Shown here piece by piece: positions 45,455 through 53,533 of a DNA stretch of 64,000 nucleotides (position 1 is its first letter; every line of letters starts with the position of its first letter). The notes below the pieces were generated by a model. It was not told the DNA's origin. It did not search any database and was given only the letters and a program-made list of their open reading frames with translations. The position numbers were made by a program, and so were the translations under genes. Source of the stretch: Robiginitomaculum sp. (GTDB taxonomy: Bacteria > Pseudomonadota > Alphaproteobacteria > Caulobacterales > Maricaulaceae); assembly GCA_015485155.1 (NCBI GenBank), contig WFUF01000002.1, positions 133,735-197,734 on the forward strand, read 5' to 3'.

Positions 45455-45468
45455 TTGACCCAGGTCAA
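45455..45468 (+). promoter_or_regulatory. FNR/DNR-type box before the nar-linked porin
   Basis: TTGACCCAGGTCAA differs from the perfect box at 36847 at one base. It lies 62 bp before the porin ATG and after the nar terminator, so the porin has its own promoter under the same type of regulator. Confidence 0.78.
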
Positions 45469-45530
45469 ACTTATTCTTTCGGGCGATCAGTATAACAGGG
45501 CAGGTTTATTCAACACGACAGGAAAAAGTC

Positions 45531-46805
45531 ATGCGCTATCTTACTATTGCCGCTATTGCCCCTTTGCTCTTAGGCTCCATGTCCGTTTCTGCCCTGGCAG
45601 ATAATGCCAAGGCCTCCAAAGATGACAAGGCTTCCAAAGAGGCGACAAGTCTGGCTGAGGCCATTACCAGGGGTAAGGCCAATTTAACCTTCCGCTATCG
45701 GGCGGAGAATGTTGATCAGGACGGGTTTGCAGACGATGCCTTTGCCTCGACCCTGCGCACCCGGTTAAAATATACTACAGGCACGTTTAACGGTTTTTTC
45801 GGCGTGCTTGAGTTTGACGATGTCTCCAATATTGGTGGCGGCGATTTTAACAGTACTGTAAATGGTAAAACTTCCTATCCGGTGATTGCTGATCCGCAGA
45901 TTACCGAGGTAAATCAGGCATATCTGGCCTATACCGGTATTGACAAGACCACGCTTATGGCGGGCCGGGTAGCCATGAATATGAACAATCAGCGATTTGT
46001 GGGTACTGTGGGCTGGCGGCAGAATGATCAGACATGGGACATGACCGGCTTTATCAATAAGTCCATTGATAACCTGACCCTTACCGGTGCCTATGTGTGG
46101 AATGTGAACCGGATTTTTGGTAATGATCACCCCTTGGGCGATCTTGATACCAACACCTTTATTGTGGACGCCAAATATACCGGGCTGGGCTTTGGAACGG
46201 TGACTGCCTATGGTTTGATTATTGATTTGAATGATGCGCCGGTTGTTGGCCTTTCCAGCAAGACTTTCGGGATTCGCTTTGATGGCAATAATAAAATTGG
46301 CAATGGTGATTTGTCATTTCTTTATGAAGTTGAATTTGCCAACCAAACCGACAATGCTGGCAACCCAACTGACTTTAGTGCCAATTATCTGAACCTGTCT
46401 GCGGGCCTGTCTGCTCATGGGTTTACCGCAAAAATAGGTTTTGAGCGCCTGGGGAGTGATGGCGGATCAATAGCTTTTCAAACTCCATTAGCCACTTTGC
46501 ACAAATTTAATGGCTGGTCAGACAAGTTTCTGGCTACCCCTGCCGGGGGGCTGGATGATTTTTATGGCTCCATCAGCTATAAGGTACAAGGTGACAGCCC
46601 GCTAAAAGGTTTGAAATTTGATGCGATCTATCATGATTTTTCAGCCGCATCAGGCGGAGCCTCCTATGGCCGCGAGCTTAATTTGCAGGTTTCCAAAAAA
46701 ATCAGCAAAAACTACTATGCCGGCCTGAAATTTGCGGATTATCAGACCCGTGGGTTTTCCACTGATACCCAGAAAATCTGGTTTACTCTCGGCGCTAATT
46801 TTTAA
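45531..46805 (+). CDS. Outer-membrane porin linked to the nar operon
   Basis: The 424-residue protein has a signal peptide (cleavage after ALA near residue 23), a short Lys/Asp/Ser-rich segment and then alternating beta strands of a 16- to 18-stranded barrel. It ends with Phe (TLGANF), the usual outer-membrane assembly signal. The first strand region reads LTFRYRAENVDQDGF. The family looks like alginate-export/OprD-type porins, but the substrate cannot be read. Its FNR-type box and position after narI suggest a role in nitrate or nitrite passage. Confidence 0.82.
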   Translation: MRYLTIAAIAPLLLGSMSVSALADNAKASKDDKASKEATSLAEAITRGKANLTFRYRAENVDQDGFADDAFASTLRTRLKYTTGTFNGFFGVLEFDDVSNIGGGDFNSTVNGKTSYPVIADPQITEVNQAYLAYTGIDKTTLMAGRVAMNMNNQRFVGTVGWRQNDQTWDMTGFINKSIDNLTLTGAYVWNVNRIFGNDHPLGDLDTNTFIVDAKYTGLGFGTVTAYGLIIDLNDAPVVGLSSKTFGIRFDGNNKIGNGDLSFLYEVEFANQTDNAGNPTDFSANYLNLSAGLSAHGFTAKIGFERLGSDGGSIAFQTPLATLHKFNGWSDKFLATPAGGLDDFYGSISYKVQGDSPLKGLKFDAIYHDFSAASGGASYGRELNLQVSKKISKNYYAGLKFADYQTRGFSTDTQKIWFTLGANF

Positions 46806-46811
46806 GTGCCA

Positions 46812-46853
46812 ATGTTGATACCGAATGGGGGGATCCTCATTCGGTATCAACAT
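46812..46853 (+). terminator. 16-bp perfect hairpin after the porin gene
   Basis: ATGTTGATACCGAATG (46812-46827) pairs exactly with CATTCGGTATCAACAT (46838-46853) across a 10-base loop. It begins 7 bp after the porin stop. There is no T-run, so it may protect the mRNA 3' end as much as terminate. Confidence 0.7.
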
Positions 46854-47101
46854 GATGATCAGAGCACTTCCAGTTCAAGATGAACCGGAATTTACTAAAA
46901 CTCTTCATGTGCCACATTCGCCTGGCACCTTTAACTTACTGCACAACAAAATTTGCGCCAATTAACAGCATTGAATTTAATAATTCTGATCTGGTAATTG
47001 TCACAGGCTGTACTTATGTAACACCTGTAACTGTATTATCCTGTTGCGATCAGGCTTTTACTCTGCTTAAGGTTCGTAATTACATAATAGTGAGGTGTAC
47101 T

Positions 47102-47506
47102 ATGGAAAACGATAAACAATTCCTAGTGTTAACAACAGATATAGTAGTTGCGTATCTGGAGAATAACCCTGTTGCGTCCACGGAAATAGCCAAAATTATT
47201 CAAAACACCTATTCGGCTCTTCGTAATTGTGATGAGGGCGCTGATGATGCCAAATTGAGCCCTGGACGCCCGGCAGTTGCAATAAACAAATCAGTTTTTG
47301 ACGAATATATCATCTGTCTTGAGGATGGGCAAAAGTTCAAATCCCTAAAGCGGCATTTGCGCAGCAAGTATGATATGTCTCCTGAGGAATATCGTCAAAA
47401 ATGGATGTTGCCTGCCAATTACCCGATGGTTGCGCCGCAATATGCGCGTCGCCGCTCTGAGCTTGCCAAGCAAATTGGCCTGGGTCGCAGTCGCAAGAAA
47501 AAGTAA
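47102..47506 (+). CDS. mucR: MucR-family transcriptional regulator
   Basis: The 134-residue protein is a Ros/MucR regulator, a histone-like DNA-binding family of alphaproteobacteria that controls exopolysaccharide, motility and, in Caulobacter, cell-cycle genes together with SciP. The zinc-finger region is CLEDGQKFKSLKRHLRSKY, followed by MSPEEYRQKW. The first Cys, Asp and His ligands are present. The position of the second finger histidine is Lys or Tyr here, so metal binding may be altered. I chose the ATG at 47102 with GAGGTG upstream; the frame extends 74 codons further without family similarity. Confidence 0.9.
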   Translation: MENDKQFLVLTTDIVVAYLENNPVASTEIAKIIQNTYSALRNCDEGADDAKLSPGRPAVAINKSVFDEYIICLEDGQKFKSLKRHLRSKYDMSPEEYRQKWMLPANYPMVAPQYARRRSELAKQIGLGRSRKKK

Positions 47507-47648
47507 TAAACCTGTCCCTTGTAGGTTCTGACCTATTTGAATAGTTCGCTCTGATGGTGTGGCTTTTTTGACTCACAAACCTAGAATGTAAGGGTAATGA
47601 TTCCATTTTCTGCAGAAAATGGAATCTGACTCTTGCGCTGATTCCACT

Positions 47649-47693
47649 GGTTAACAGATATTAACCAAACGAATCACTTGGCTAATCAAGTGA
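47649..47693. promoter_or_regulatory. Two inverted repeats upstream of the PAS_5 gene
   Basis: GGTTAA, six bases, TTAACC occupies 47649-47666. TCACTTG, six bases, CAAGTGA occupies 47674-47693. Both lie within 65 bp before the start of the PAS_5 gene. The first resembles a CtrA box with spacing of six rather than seven. They look like operators, but the binding proteins are unknown. Confidence 0.5.
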
Positions 47694-47713
47694 CATTTCA
47701 ACAAGGGGGTATC

Positions 47714-48220
47714 ATGGCGCAGGTCAAGTCACTGTTTCGCAACCAGTTGGTTTTAGATGATCAACGAGCACTCTTTGATTACTGGCAAAGTAAATGCAAT
47801 GGAGATTCTTTGCCCCGGCGTCGTGATATTTGTCCATCAGGGTTTGTGCCTTATCTTACTAATGTTTCATTGATTGATGTTGTGACATCTGCAAACACGC
47901 GCCAATACTCATACCGTTTGGCTGGCTCTGGTTTGCGTAATCATTTTGGGCGGGAAGTTACTGGCAAATACATCGAAGAAGTCTTTGATCCTGATAGCTT
48001 CCGTTACTGGCAACGGGTATTAGATGTTTTGGTCGAGCGCCAAAAGCCCTCTTGTGGTTCCGTGCAATGTGATTCTGGCTCAATCCAGAAGACGCAGTTT
48101 TGGATGCGACTGCCGCTGGTTGATGAGAATGGATCAGTAAATATGATACTGTCCCATGATATATCCAGCTCACTATCCGCCGTGTCCAAGGGTGGATTGA
48201 ATCGCGTGGCAATCGTCTAA
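47714..48220 (+). CDS. PAS_5-family protein (single PAS domain)
   Basis: The 168-residue protein is a stand-alone PAS-like domain of the PAS_5 (formerly DUF1491-like) family frequent in alphaproteobacteria. Typical segments are RRDICPSGFVPYLTNVSLIDVV near the N-terminus, YRLAGSGLRNHFGREVTGKY in the middle, and LPLVDENGSVNMILSH later. No output domain is fused. I chose the ATG at 47714, with AAGGGGG upstream. The role is unknown; a partner protein would be needed for signalling. Confidence 0.82.
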   Translation: MAQVKSLFRNQLVLDDQRALFDYWQSKCNGDSLPRRRDICPSGFVPYLTNVSLIDVVTSANTRQYSYRLAGSGLRNHFGREVTGKYIEEVFDPDSFRYWQRVLDVLVERQKPSCGSVQCDSGSIQKTQFWMRLPLVDENGSVNMILSHDISSSLSAVSKGGLNRVAIV

Positions 48221-48265
48221 CATACGAAAATTAAACGTCAGTTTCTTACCTGTATAATTTCTTGA

Positions 48266-48299
48266 TTGACATAATAGGAAAATAATCCTCATAATAGGA
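48266..48299 (+). promoter_or_regulatory. Promoter with direct repeats before the DnaA-IV-like gene
   Basis: TTGACA (48266-48271) and CATAAT (48290-48295) with an 18-bp spacer form a sigma-70-like promoter. The 10-mer CATAATAGGA occurs twice, at 48270-48279 and 48290-48299, exactly 20 bp apart. AGGA and TCCT arms lie between the copies. The repeats overlap both promoter elements, so this looks like an autoregulatory operator. Confidence 0.55.
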
Positions 48300-48344
48300 C
48301 TGTGTTATACCATGTCCTTGTTTACCGTAAGAGAGGATTGAGCC

Positions 48345-48692
48345 ATGAATAATCAAGTAAAGTTCCGCCGTCATGCAGACGAGGCGCGTGCGCGACTAAG
48401 CCGGGCACTGGTTTCTTTTGCATTTAACGTAGAGGAAGATGAGCTTTGTGCTGCTACCAGGCGCAATGCGCGCGTTGCTTTCGGGCGGCAAATCGCCATG
48501 TATCTGGCCCATGTGGCTTTTGAGCTGTCATTAAGTCGGGTTGCTTTTGCTTTTGGGCGGGACAGGACAACGGTTTCTCATGCATGTCATTTAATTGAGG
48601 ATCGCCGGGATGATCCTGAATTTGATCAAAAACTGGACGATATGGAGCAATTATTGCGTGATGCTCCTGAACCTGCCGGGCCAGAACAGTGA
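48345..48692 (+). CDS. Stand-alone DnaA domain IV-like DNA-binding protein
   Basis: The 115-residue protein consists mainly of a domain like the C-terminal DNA-binding domain of DnaA: ARVAFGRQIAMYLAHVAFEL then SRVAFAFGRDRTTVSHACHLIE (about residues 45-87). The GRDRTTVSHA stretch corresponds to the DnaA signature loop that reads DnaA boxes. There is no ATPase domain, so it cannot unwind DNA itself. It may act as a transcription factor or compete at DnaA boxes. It is coupled to the next gene by a GTGA overlap. Confidence 0.8.
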   Translation: MNNQVKFRRHADEARARLSRALVSFAFNVEEDELCAATRRNARVAFGRQIAMYLAHVAFELSLSRVAFAFGRDRTTVSHACHLIEDRRDDPEFDQKLDDMEQLLRDAPEPAGPEQ

Positions 48693-49465
48693 CCGCAAGT
48701 GAACGCAGATTGTGTCGGCTGCTGGAAAAACTGATTTCGCATCCGCAAGTTTTGTTTTGTGATGACAATGGACAATATAAAAGCGCTGCCGATGCAGCGC
48801 CGAAACTGGTCGTGCCAGCGCAATTGGCAAAATTTGCCATAGATCGTGGTTTATTGCGGGTTTGTGGTGTCGGTCAGGTAGAGCCTTGCGAGGGAACCAA
48901 AAGCTGGGTGAAGCGTTTCAAATGCAAATCAGCCGATAAGAATAGTAATATCAATGCGTTTGCTGCTCAACATTTGCAGATGGAAGAACGGGAAATTTTT
49001 GATGAAGCTGGAGAAATGGTACTTACGCAGGTCAATGTAGCCACATCCCCGCTTTTGCGGTTATTCCGCCAAAAGAATGAACTTGGCGAACGCTTCTTGT
49101 CGCCGGTGGAATTTGCGGCCGGACAAAAGCTGCGACAGGATTATGCTGCTTCGGCAATGGGGCGAATGAGTTGCAGCAACTGGGTGCGGGTGGGACTGGC
49201 CAGCGGTGCTGCTAGTGCAGACTCGTGCTTTTATGATGGCAATGCTGGCAGGATGGATGCGCGTAAGCGTGTGATGGACGCGTTGCAGGCGGTGGGGCCG
49301 GTTTTGGATCGGGTCTTGTTTTCAACCTTGATCCGTGAGCAGGGACTAAGCGCACAGGAACAAGACAGGCACTGGCCCAAAAGTTCATCAAAAATTGTAT
49401 TAAAAATTGCTCTTTCGCGCTTGGCAGACCATTATGGCTTGAGTGTTTCACATGAGCAAATTTGA
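48689..49465 (+). CDS. DUF6456 protein coupled to the DnaA-IV-like gene
   Basis: The 258-residue protein starts at a GTG that overlaps the previous stop (GTGA). Its C-terminal region (about residues 120-250) matches DUF6456, with LSPVEFAAGQKLRQDYAAS and the basic stretch RKRVMDALQAVGPVLDRVL. The N-terminal 60 residues contain a possible helix-turn-helix (AQLAKFAIDRGLL). Function is unknown. The coupling suggests the two proteins act together. The 3' end overlaps convergent sufE by 34 bp. Confidence 0.78.
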   Translation: MTASERRLCRLLEKLISHPQVLFCDDNGQYKSAADAAPKLVVPAQLAKFAIDRGLLRVCGVGQVEPCEGTKSWVKRFKCKSADKNSNINAFAAQHLQMEEREIFDEAGEMVLTQVNVATSPLLRLFRQKNELGERFLSPVEFAAGQKLRQDYAASAMGRMSCSNWVRVGLASGAASADSCFYDGNAGRMDARKRVMDALQAVGPVLDRVLFSTLIREQGLSAQEQDRHWPKSSSKIVLKIALSRLADHYGLSVSHEQI

Positions 49466-49863
49466 TGAATGCGTGCTATCATGGCTCTTAATCCATTGGC
49501 CCGTTGCGCTGACAAATTATCTGATAGTCCGATACGATGGAAGAATGAGATAATATCCATATTGCAAATATCTTCAGCGGTTTTTGTATCCACCAGCCGC
49601 AGCAGAACCGCGATTAATCCCCGGACAATATGGGCGTCGCTATCAGCCTGAAAATGGTATTTTCCTTTAGAATCCTGATTAAATAGCAGCCATACCTGAC
49701 TCACGCATCCTTGAATCTTGTTGGCATCAGTTTTCTTTTCCGCAGCAATAGGTGTCATGGCCTTGCCCATTTCTATCACATATCGATAGCGATCTTCCCA
49801 ATCCTCAAGGAATGCAAACTCCTCCTCCAGTTCAAGCATTTTGTCATCCATATCAGTATGCAT
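49432..49863 (-). CDS. sufE: Cysteine desulfurase activator SufE
   Basis: The 143-residue protein is SufE, which takes sulfur from the cysteine desulfurase SufS and hands it to Fe-S cluster assembly. The active cysteine is in KIQGCVSQVW (about residue 49). I chose the ATG at 49863; the frame extends 20 codons further upstream without family similarity. No suf operon lies nearby, so it is a solitary gene. It overlaps the end of the DUF6456 gene. Confidence 0.9.
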   Translation of the reverse strand: MHTDMDDKMLELEEEFAFLEDWEDRYRYVIEMGKAMTPIAAEKKTDANKIQGCVSQVWLLFNQDSKGKYHFQADSDAHIVRGLIAVLLRLVDTKTAEDICNMDIISFFHRIGLSDNLSAQRANGLRAMIARIHQICSCETLKP

Positions 49864-49929
49864 AGTTTGCCTTACCCATGTCTTGAGACCAAAACAAGGG
49901 CTAACCAACAGGGGATTATACAAGTCGTG

Positions 49930-50193
49930 CTATTTGACTGGTTTTTCTTCTTTTCTTGTTAGTTTCTCGGTGGCCAGATTTAAGTATTCAGTAGCCAATG
50001 CCGATGTTTGGGAGGCAGCCTGGCAGACAGCAGGCTGATCTGTACAAAACTGTGCTGCATCATTGGCAGCTTTTATCAATGAGCGCGCCGAGCTTTGCGC
50101 CAGCTCGCGCTGGTCACGCAAAGTTTCCGGGTTTTTGGGCAAAAACAGCAATACAATCGCAAACCAAAACCCGGCTTTGAATAAAAAGCCCAC
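49930..50193 (-). CDS. DUF5330-type small membrane protein
   Basis: The 87-residue protein has one N-terminal membrane segment (FLFKAGFWFAIVLLFLP) and a helical periplasmic or cytoplasmic tail with two cysteines (CTDQPAVC). It matches DUF5330, a small alphaproteobacterial family. Function is unknown. It lies upstream of sufE on the same strand. Confidence 0.7.
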   Translation of the reverse strand: MGFLFKAGFWFAIVLLFLPKNPETLRDQRELAQSSARSLIKAANDAAQFCTDQPAVCQAASQTSALATEYLNLATEKLTRKEEKPVK

Positions 50194-50324
50194 GGATACT
50201 CTCCTGTAATCTGGTGGTTACCCACTCTTCTTCTTGGGTACAAGAGTGCCGAAAAAGCAGCAAAATGCAAGTAGAAACCGGAGTTGTCGTAAAGTAAAGG
50301 TTACCGCCTTTTATCAGGTTTTAT

Positions 50325-51440
50325 TCAATGTTGTTCTTGCTGATGAGGGTCTTTATTTCCGGCAGTAATACTACCAATACATTTGCCAGCGTCAATAAGT
50401 TGATGTTCTGCAATGCAAAACGAGCTTTCAAAAACGAAATGTCCGGCGGAAACGCACTGGCGCAAGTGAACTCGTGACCAATCAATACATTCGCGCAACT
50501 CCGGATCATCAATCCAGTATTGAAAGTACGGATCCTTGTTTGATGGGTCTTGCGGATCGTCAAGAATAACCAGTGCCGCCATACCAAGGATATGAGCCAT
50601 GGTCAAAGACCTTCCTGGTGCAAGTTTTAAGTCCTGACCAGGTGCAAAAGTATCGGCTAATGCCGCAGATGGGCCAAGGCTAAAATTGCTGGCAAAGGAT
50701 GATGTTTCGGCTGCGCTTATATCTGGATCATTAAACAAAGACATCGCCGAGGACGCCAGCATTTGCAGATCATTATTGTCTAATGGCGCCGGACTGTTCG
50801 GAGCCAGCTTAATAGCATCAAGCCGAAAGCTCTTTCCACCCTGTTTTTTATTGGCCCAGCTTTGTTTCTGCATGGAATAGGCCTGTTCCTTGAATAAGGC
50901 TCCACCGAGCTTGATTTCATTGGCATCTTTCATGCCGGAGCGCAAAATAGCGTTCTGGGCCTGTTCGGCACCGGGGAACTGGAATGCGGCCATTGGATTT
51001 TGGTGCAGACGATCCAGCACAGCTTTGCGGCCATAAGTATTTTGCCAATAGCGGACTCCAAGAAAGTACTCAGGTGTTTGCAAGGCAATCAATGCACTGT
51101 CTGCCATCCAGCCTTTGGCAATTCTGGCGCCATCATAGCGGGCAAAATCCATCATGGCGCTTTCCAACTCTTCAGCCGATGCCATGTGTTGGCTGCTGTG
51201 GTTTCGTAATGATTTCTTGTAATTAGCCCAGTGAGCTGCCTCCCGCACTAATAAATGGCTGCTGCCAATCGGCGTGCTTGTGGCTTGAGCAGGATAATGA
51301 CCGGAGTCCGTTCCGGCTCCCAGCGGGGAGGCAGGGGACGTTTTAGTGTCAAAGTCCAATGTTGTTATTTGCGCAGAGACGCCCTCACTGGCAATCAGTA
51401 AGCTACAAGCGCTCAATATTATGATATGCAGAAACTTCAT
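50325..51440 (-). CDS. Secreted protein of unknown function
   Basis: The 371-residue protein has a signal peptide (hydrophobic residues about 4-18, cleavage near VSA). The central region is Ala-rich, with WANYKKSLRNHSS and YWQNTYGRKAVLDRLHQNPM. The C-terminal part carries four cysteines (CIDWSRVHLRQC and later CIAEHQLIDAGKC) that could form disulfides. I do not recognise a family. It stands alone between the DUF5330 gene and the DivJ-like kinase. Confidence 0.65.
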   Translation of the reverse strand: MKFLHIIILSACSLLIASEGVSAQITTLDFDTKTSPASPLGAGTDSGHYPAQATSTPIGSSHLLVREAAHWANYKKSLRNHSSQHMASAEELESAMMDFARYDGARIAKGWMADSALIALQTPEYFLGVRYWQNTYGRKAVLDRLHQNPMAAFQFPGAEQAQNAILRSGMKDANEIKLGGALFKEQAYSMQKQSWANKKQGGKSFRLDAIKLAPNSPAPLDNNDLQMLASSAMSLFNDPDISAAETSSFASNFSLGPSAALADTFAPGQDLKLAPGRSLTMAHILGMAALVILDDPQDPSNKDPYFQYWIDDPELRECIDWSRVHLRQCVSAGHFVFESSFCIAEHQLIDAGKCIGSITAGNKDPHQQEQH

Positions 51441-51654
51441 GTAAAACCAAAATCAATATGAGTATTCAGTCTAGCACGAACCCGGAACATTACCAATTAC
51501 AAATTTTGTTCATACTATTTGATGTTTCTGCCCCTGTAAGATGCGCCTCCTCTGAATTGTATCAAGAGAAACAGTAATTTATCAATATTTCTTCCAATCG
51601 GGAACCCTATAATAGTTCAGAATATGTTAACGATATACATAAAGAATCCACTGC

Positions 51655-53358
51655 ATGAATTCAGAAAAAAAATCCAAAGCGTTTTTTTGGGAAAGATTTG
51701 CCCGTGCCTATTCCTTGCCAATTAGTTGGCTTGTGGGGGTTCCGATTGTTTTAACGCTGGTCATGATGCAGGCTTCTGGTGTTCCTGTATCGCATGTTAT
51801 TGCATTGGGTGCCGTAGCGGTTCTGCCTTCCTTTATTCATTTGGCGCTGGCTAGATTTCTGGAAGAAGAATGGGCGCAGGCTTTTGTGCTGGTGGCATGG
51901 ACTACATTGGCGGCTTTGGCGATTGCTGCTCCGGGCAGTCTATATACTCCGTTCATTGGTTTTGCGGTATTGCCGATTGTTGCCGCGGTTTCCTTTGGCG
52001 GCATGCGCCGGGTTCTTGAAGCCACCGCACTTACGTCATTGATTGTCAGCGCAATTGCACTTGCTTCGGCTCATGGATTGCTAGCGCAAAACAGTGGGAT
52101 ATTATCTGGTCTTGCAGGGCTGGAGCTGGGTGCTCTGGTGCTTAATCTTGTGGTGGTGGGAACGGGTCTGGCCTCGGTTTTGCCATTGATTGACAGGCAG
52201 GCAAGGCTACGCGAAGCCTTGTTTCGCAAATCTCCTCATCTGGATTTTTGTTTAAACCGCAATGGTGATATTGTCTGTGCTACTGATCTGGCGAGAAAAT
52301 GGCGCAGGGCGGCATCTTTGGATGATCTGCTAAAAGAAAAGCAGGCTTTTGCCAAAGCCAAAAAAGCAATTGACGCTACGTTTGAAAGCAAGCAGGCTAC
52401 TTCATTGCTTATTCCGATAGGTGATGAGAATGATACGCATTTGCTGCGCATTCGGTATCTGGATCAACAGCAGGTCATGCTTGGCTTTAGGGATGTTTCC
52501 AGACAGTTGAGCACTCGAAGGCAGTTAATCCTTGAAAGAAATGCCGCACTTAATGCAAGCCGTGACAAAACCCTGTTTCTGGCGAGCATGAGCCATGAAT
52601 TGCGTACTCCATTAAATGCCATTATCGGGTTTTCCGATATGATGAAAGCAAGGCTGTTCGGCCCGATTCCGGCAAAATATGCAGAATATGCTGATCTTAT
52701 TCACGAAAGTGGCCGTCATCTGGTTGATCTGGTGGGTGATGTGCTGGACATGTCAAAGATCGAGTCTGAAAATTATCAATTGGGAAACGACAGCTTTGAC
52801 ATTAATGAGGTGGTGCGTTCGTGTGTGAAGTTGATGCAGCTTACCGCAGATGAAGCGGGTGTAGGTCTGCAGGTTGATCTTCCCGATTATCCGGTGCGGG
52901 TGATTGCTGATCGCAAGGCCTTGCGGCAGATTATGTTCAACCTGCTTTCAAACGGCATCAAGTTTACTCCGGCAGAAGGCAATATTACCTCCAAGATCGA
53001 AATTGATGGGGATCAGGTGATATTGGAGGTGGCTGACAACGGGGTCGGCATGTCACCTGAAGATGCAGGGCGCATGGGGCGGCCTTTTCAACAGGCGCAA
53101 AGCGCAAGCAAGACCGATGCGCGCGGCACAGGTCTTGGGCTTTCGCTGGTAAAAGCGCTGGCCGAGTTGCACAAAGGAAAATTTGATCTGCAAAGCGATT
53201 TGGGGCAGGGCACAATCATTCGCCTGCAATTGCCTATTATTGATAAATCCCGTATGGACAAGGTAAAGGTGCAGGCTCTTGATGTGCGCTCGCATATTCG
53301 CAGGGCTCAGGCCGCAACCGAGCAAATAGCTGCGGTATCGGCGAGATTATCAGGTTGA
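51655..53358 (+). CDS. DivJ/PleC-like membrane histidine kinase
   Basis: The 567-residue kinase has about six N-terminal membrane helices (residues about 20-185) and a PAS-like linker. The dimerisation domain reads FLASMSHELRTPLNAIIGFSD, with His314. The ATPase part carries NLLSNGIKFTPAEG and GTGLGLSLVKAL. The segment FGPIPAKYAEYADLIHESGRH is typical of the DivJ/PleC group that controls DivK and polar development. The multi-helix N-terminus favours DivJ. The final 40 residues form a basic tail. It shows no operon partner. Confidence 0.8.
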   Translation: MNSEKKSKAFFWERFARAYSLPISWLVGVPIVLTLVMMQASGVPVSHVIALGAVAVLPSFIHLALARFLEEEWAQAFVLVAWTTLAALAIAAPGSLYTPFIGFAVLPIVAAVSFGGMRRVLEATALTSLIVSAIALASAHGLLAQNSGILSGLAGLELGALVLNLVVVGTGLASVLPLIDRQARLREALFRKSPHLDFCLNRNGDIVCATDLARKWRRAASLDDLLKEKQAFAKAKKAIDATFESKQATSLLIPIGDENDTHLLRIRYLDQQQVMLGFRDVSRQLSTRRQLILERNAALNASRDKTLFLASMSHELRTPLNAIIGFSDMMKARLFGPIPAKYAEYADLIHESGRHLVDLVGDVLDMSKIESENYQLGNDSFDINEVVRSCVKLMQLTADEAGVGLQVDLPDYPVRVIADRKALRQIMFNLLSNGIKFTPAEGNITSKIEIDGDQVILEVADNGVGMSPEDAGRMGRPFQQAQSASKTDARGTGLGLSLVKALAELHKGKFDLQSDLGQGTIIRLQLPIIDKSRMDKVKVQALDVRSHIRRAQAATEQIAAVSARLSG

Positions 53359-53533
53359 TCTGATTATTTCCTGGCCATTTGTGTGACGGCCCGACCCGTT
53401 ATATTTTCAAGATGAATCCTCAAATTGTCATGGGTTTTTCAACTGCAAGTTAAATAGAATTCACAAAAGTGTCATGCTGCTGACCTAGCTTTGCTTGCAA
53501 ACATTCTGCAAGATTTATTGTGAAGGGTTAATT

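Noticed and set aside
33794-46805. Nitrate island as a recent horizontally acquired element
   Set aside because: I see no integrase, transposase, tRNA or flanking direct repeats, and base composition looks similar to the neighbours by eye.
46880-47101. 74-residue N-terminal extension of MucR
   Set aside because: The extension has no MucR similarity, and the ATG at 47102 has a good ribosome site and gives the normal family length.
53410-53533. Pho box before the OprO/P-type porin
   Set aside because: TTGTCAT occurs near 53425, but no second properly spaced repeat follows, unlike the clear box before pstS. I kept it only as a weak remark.
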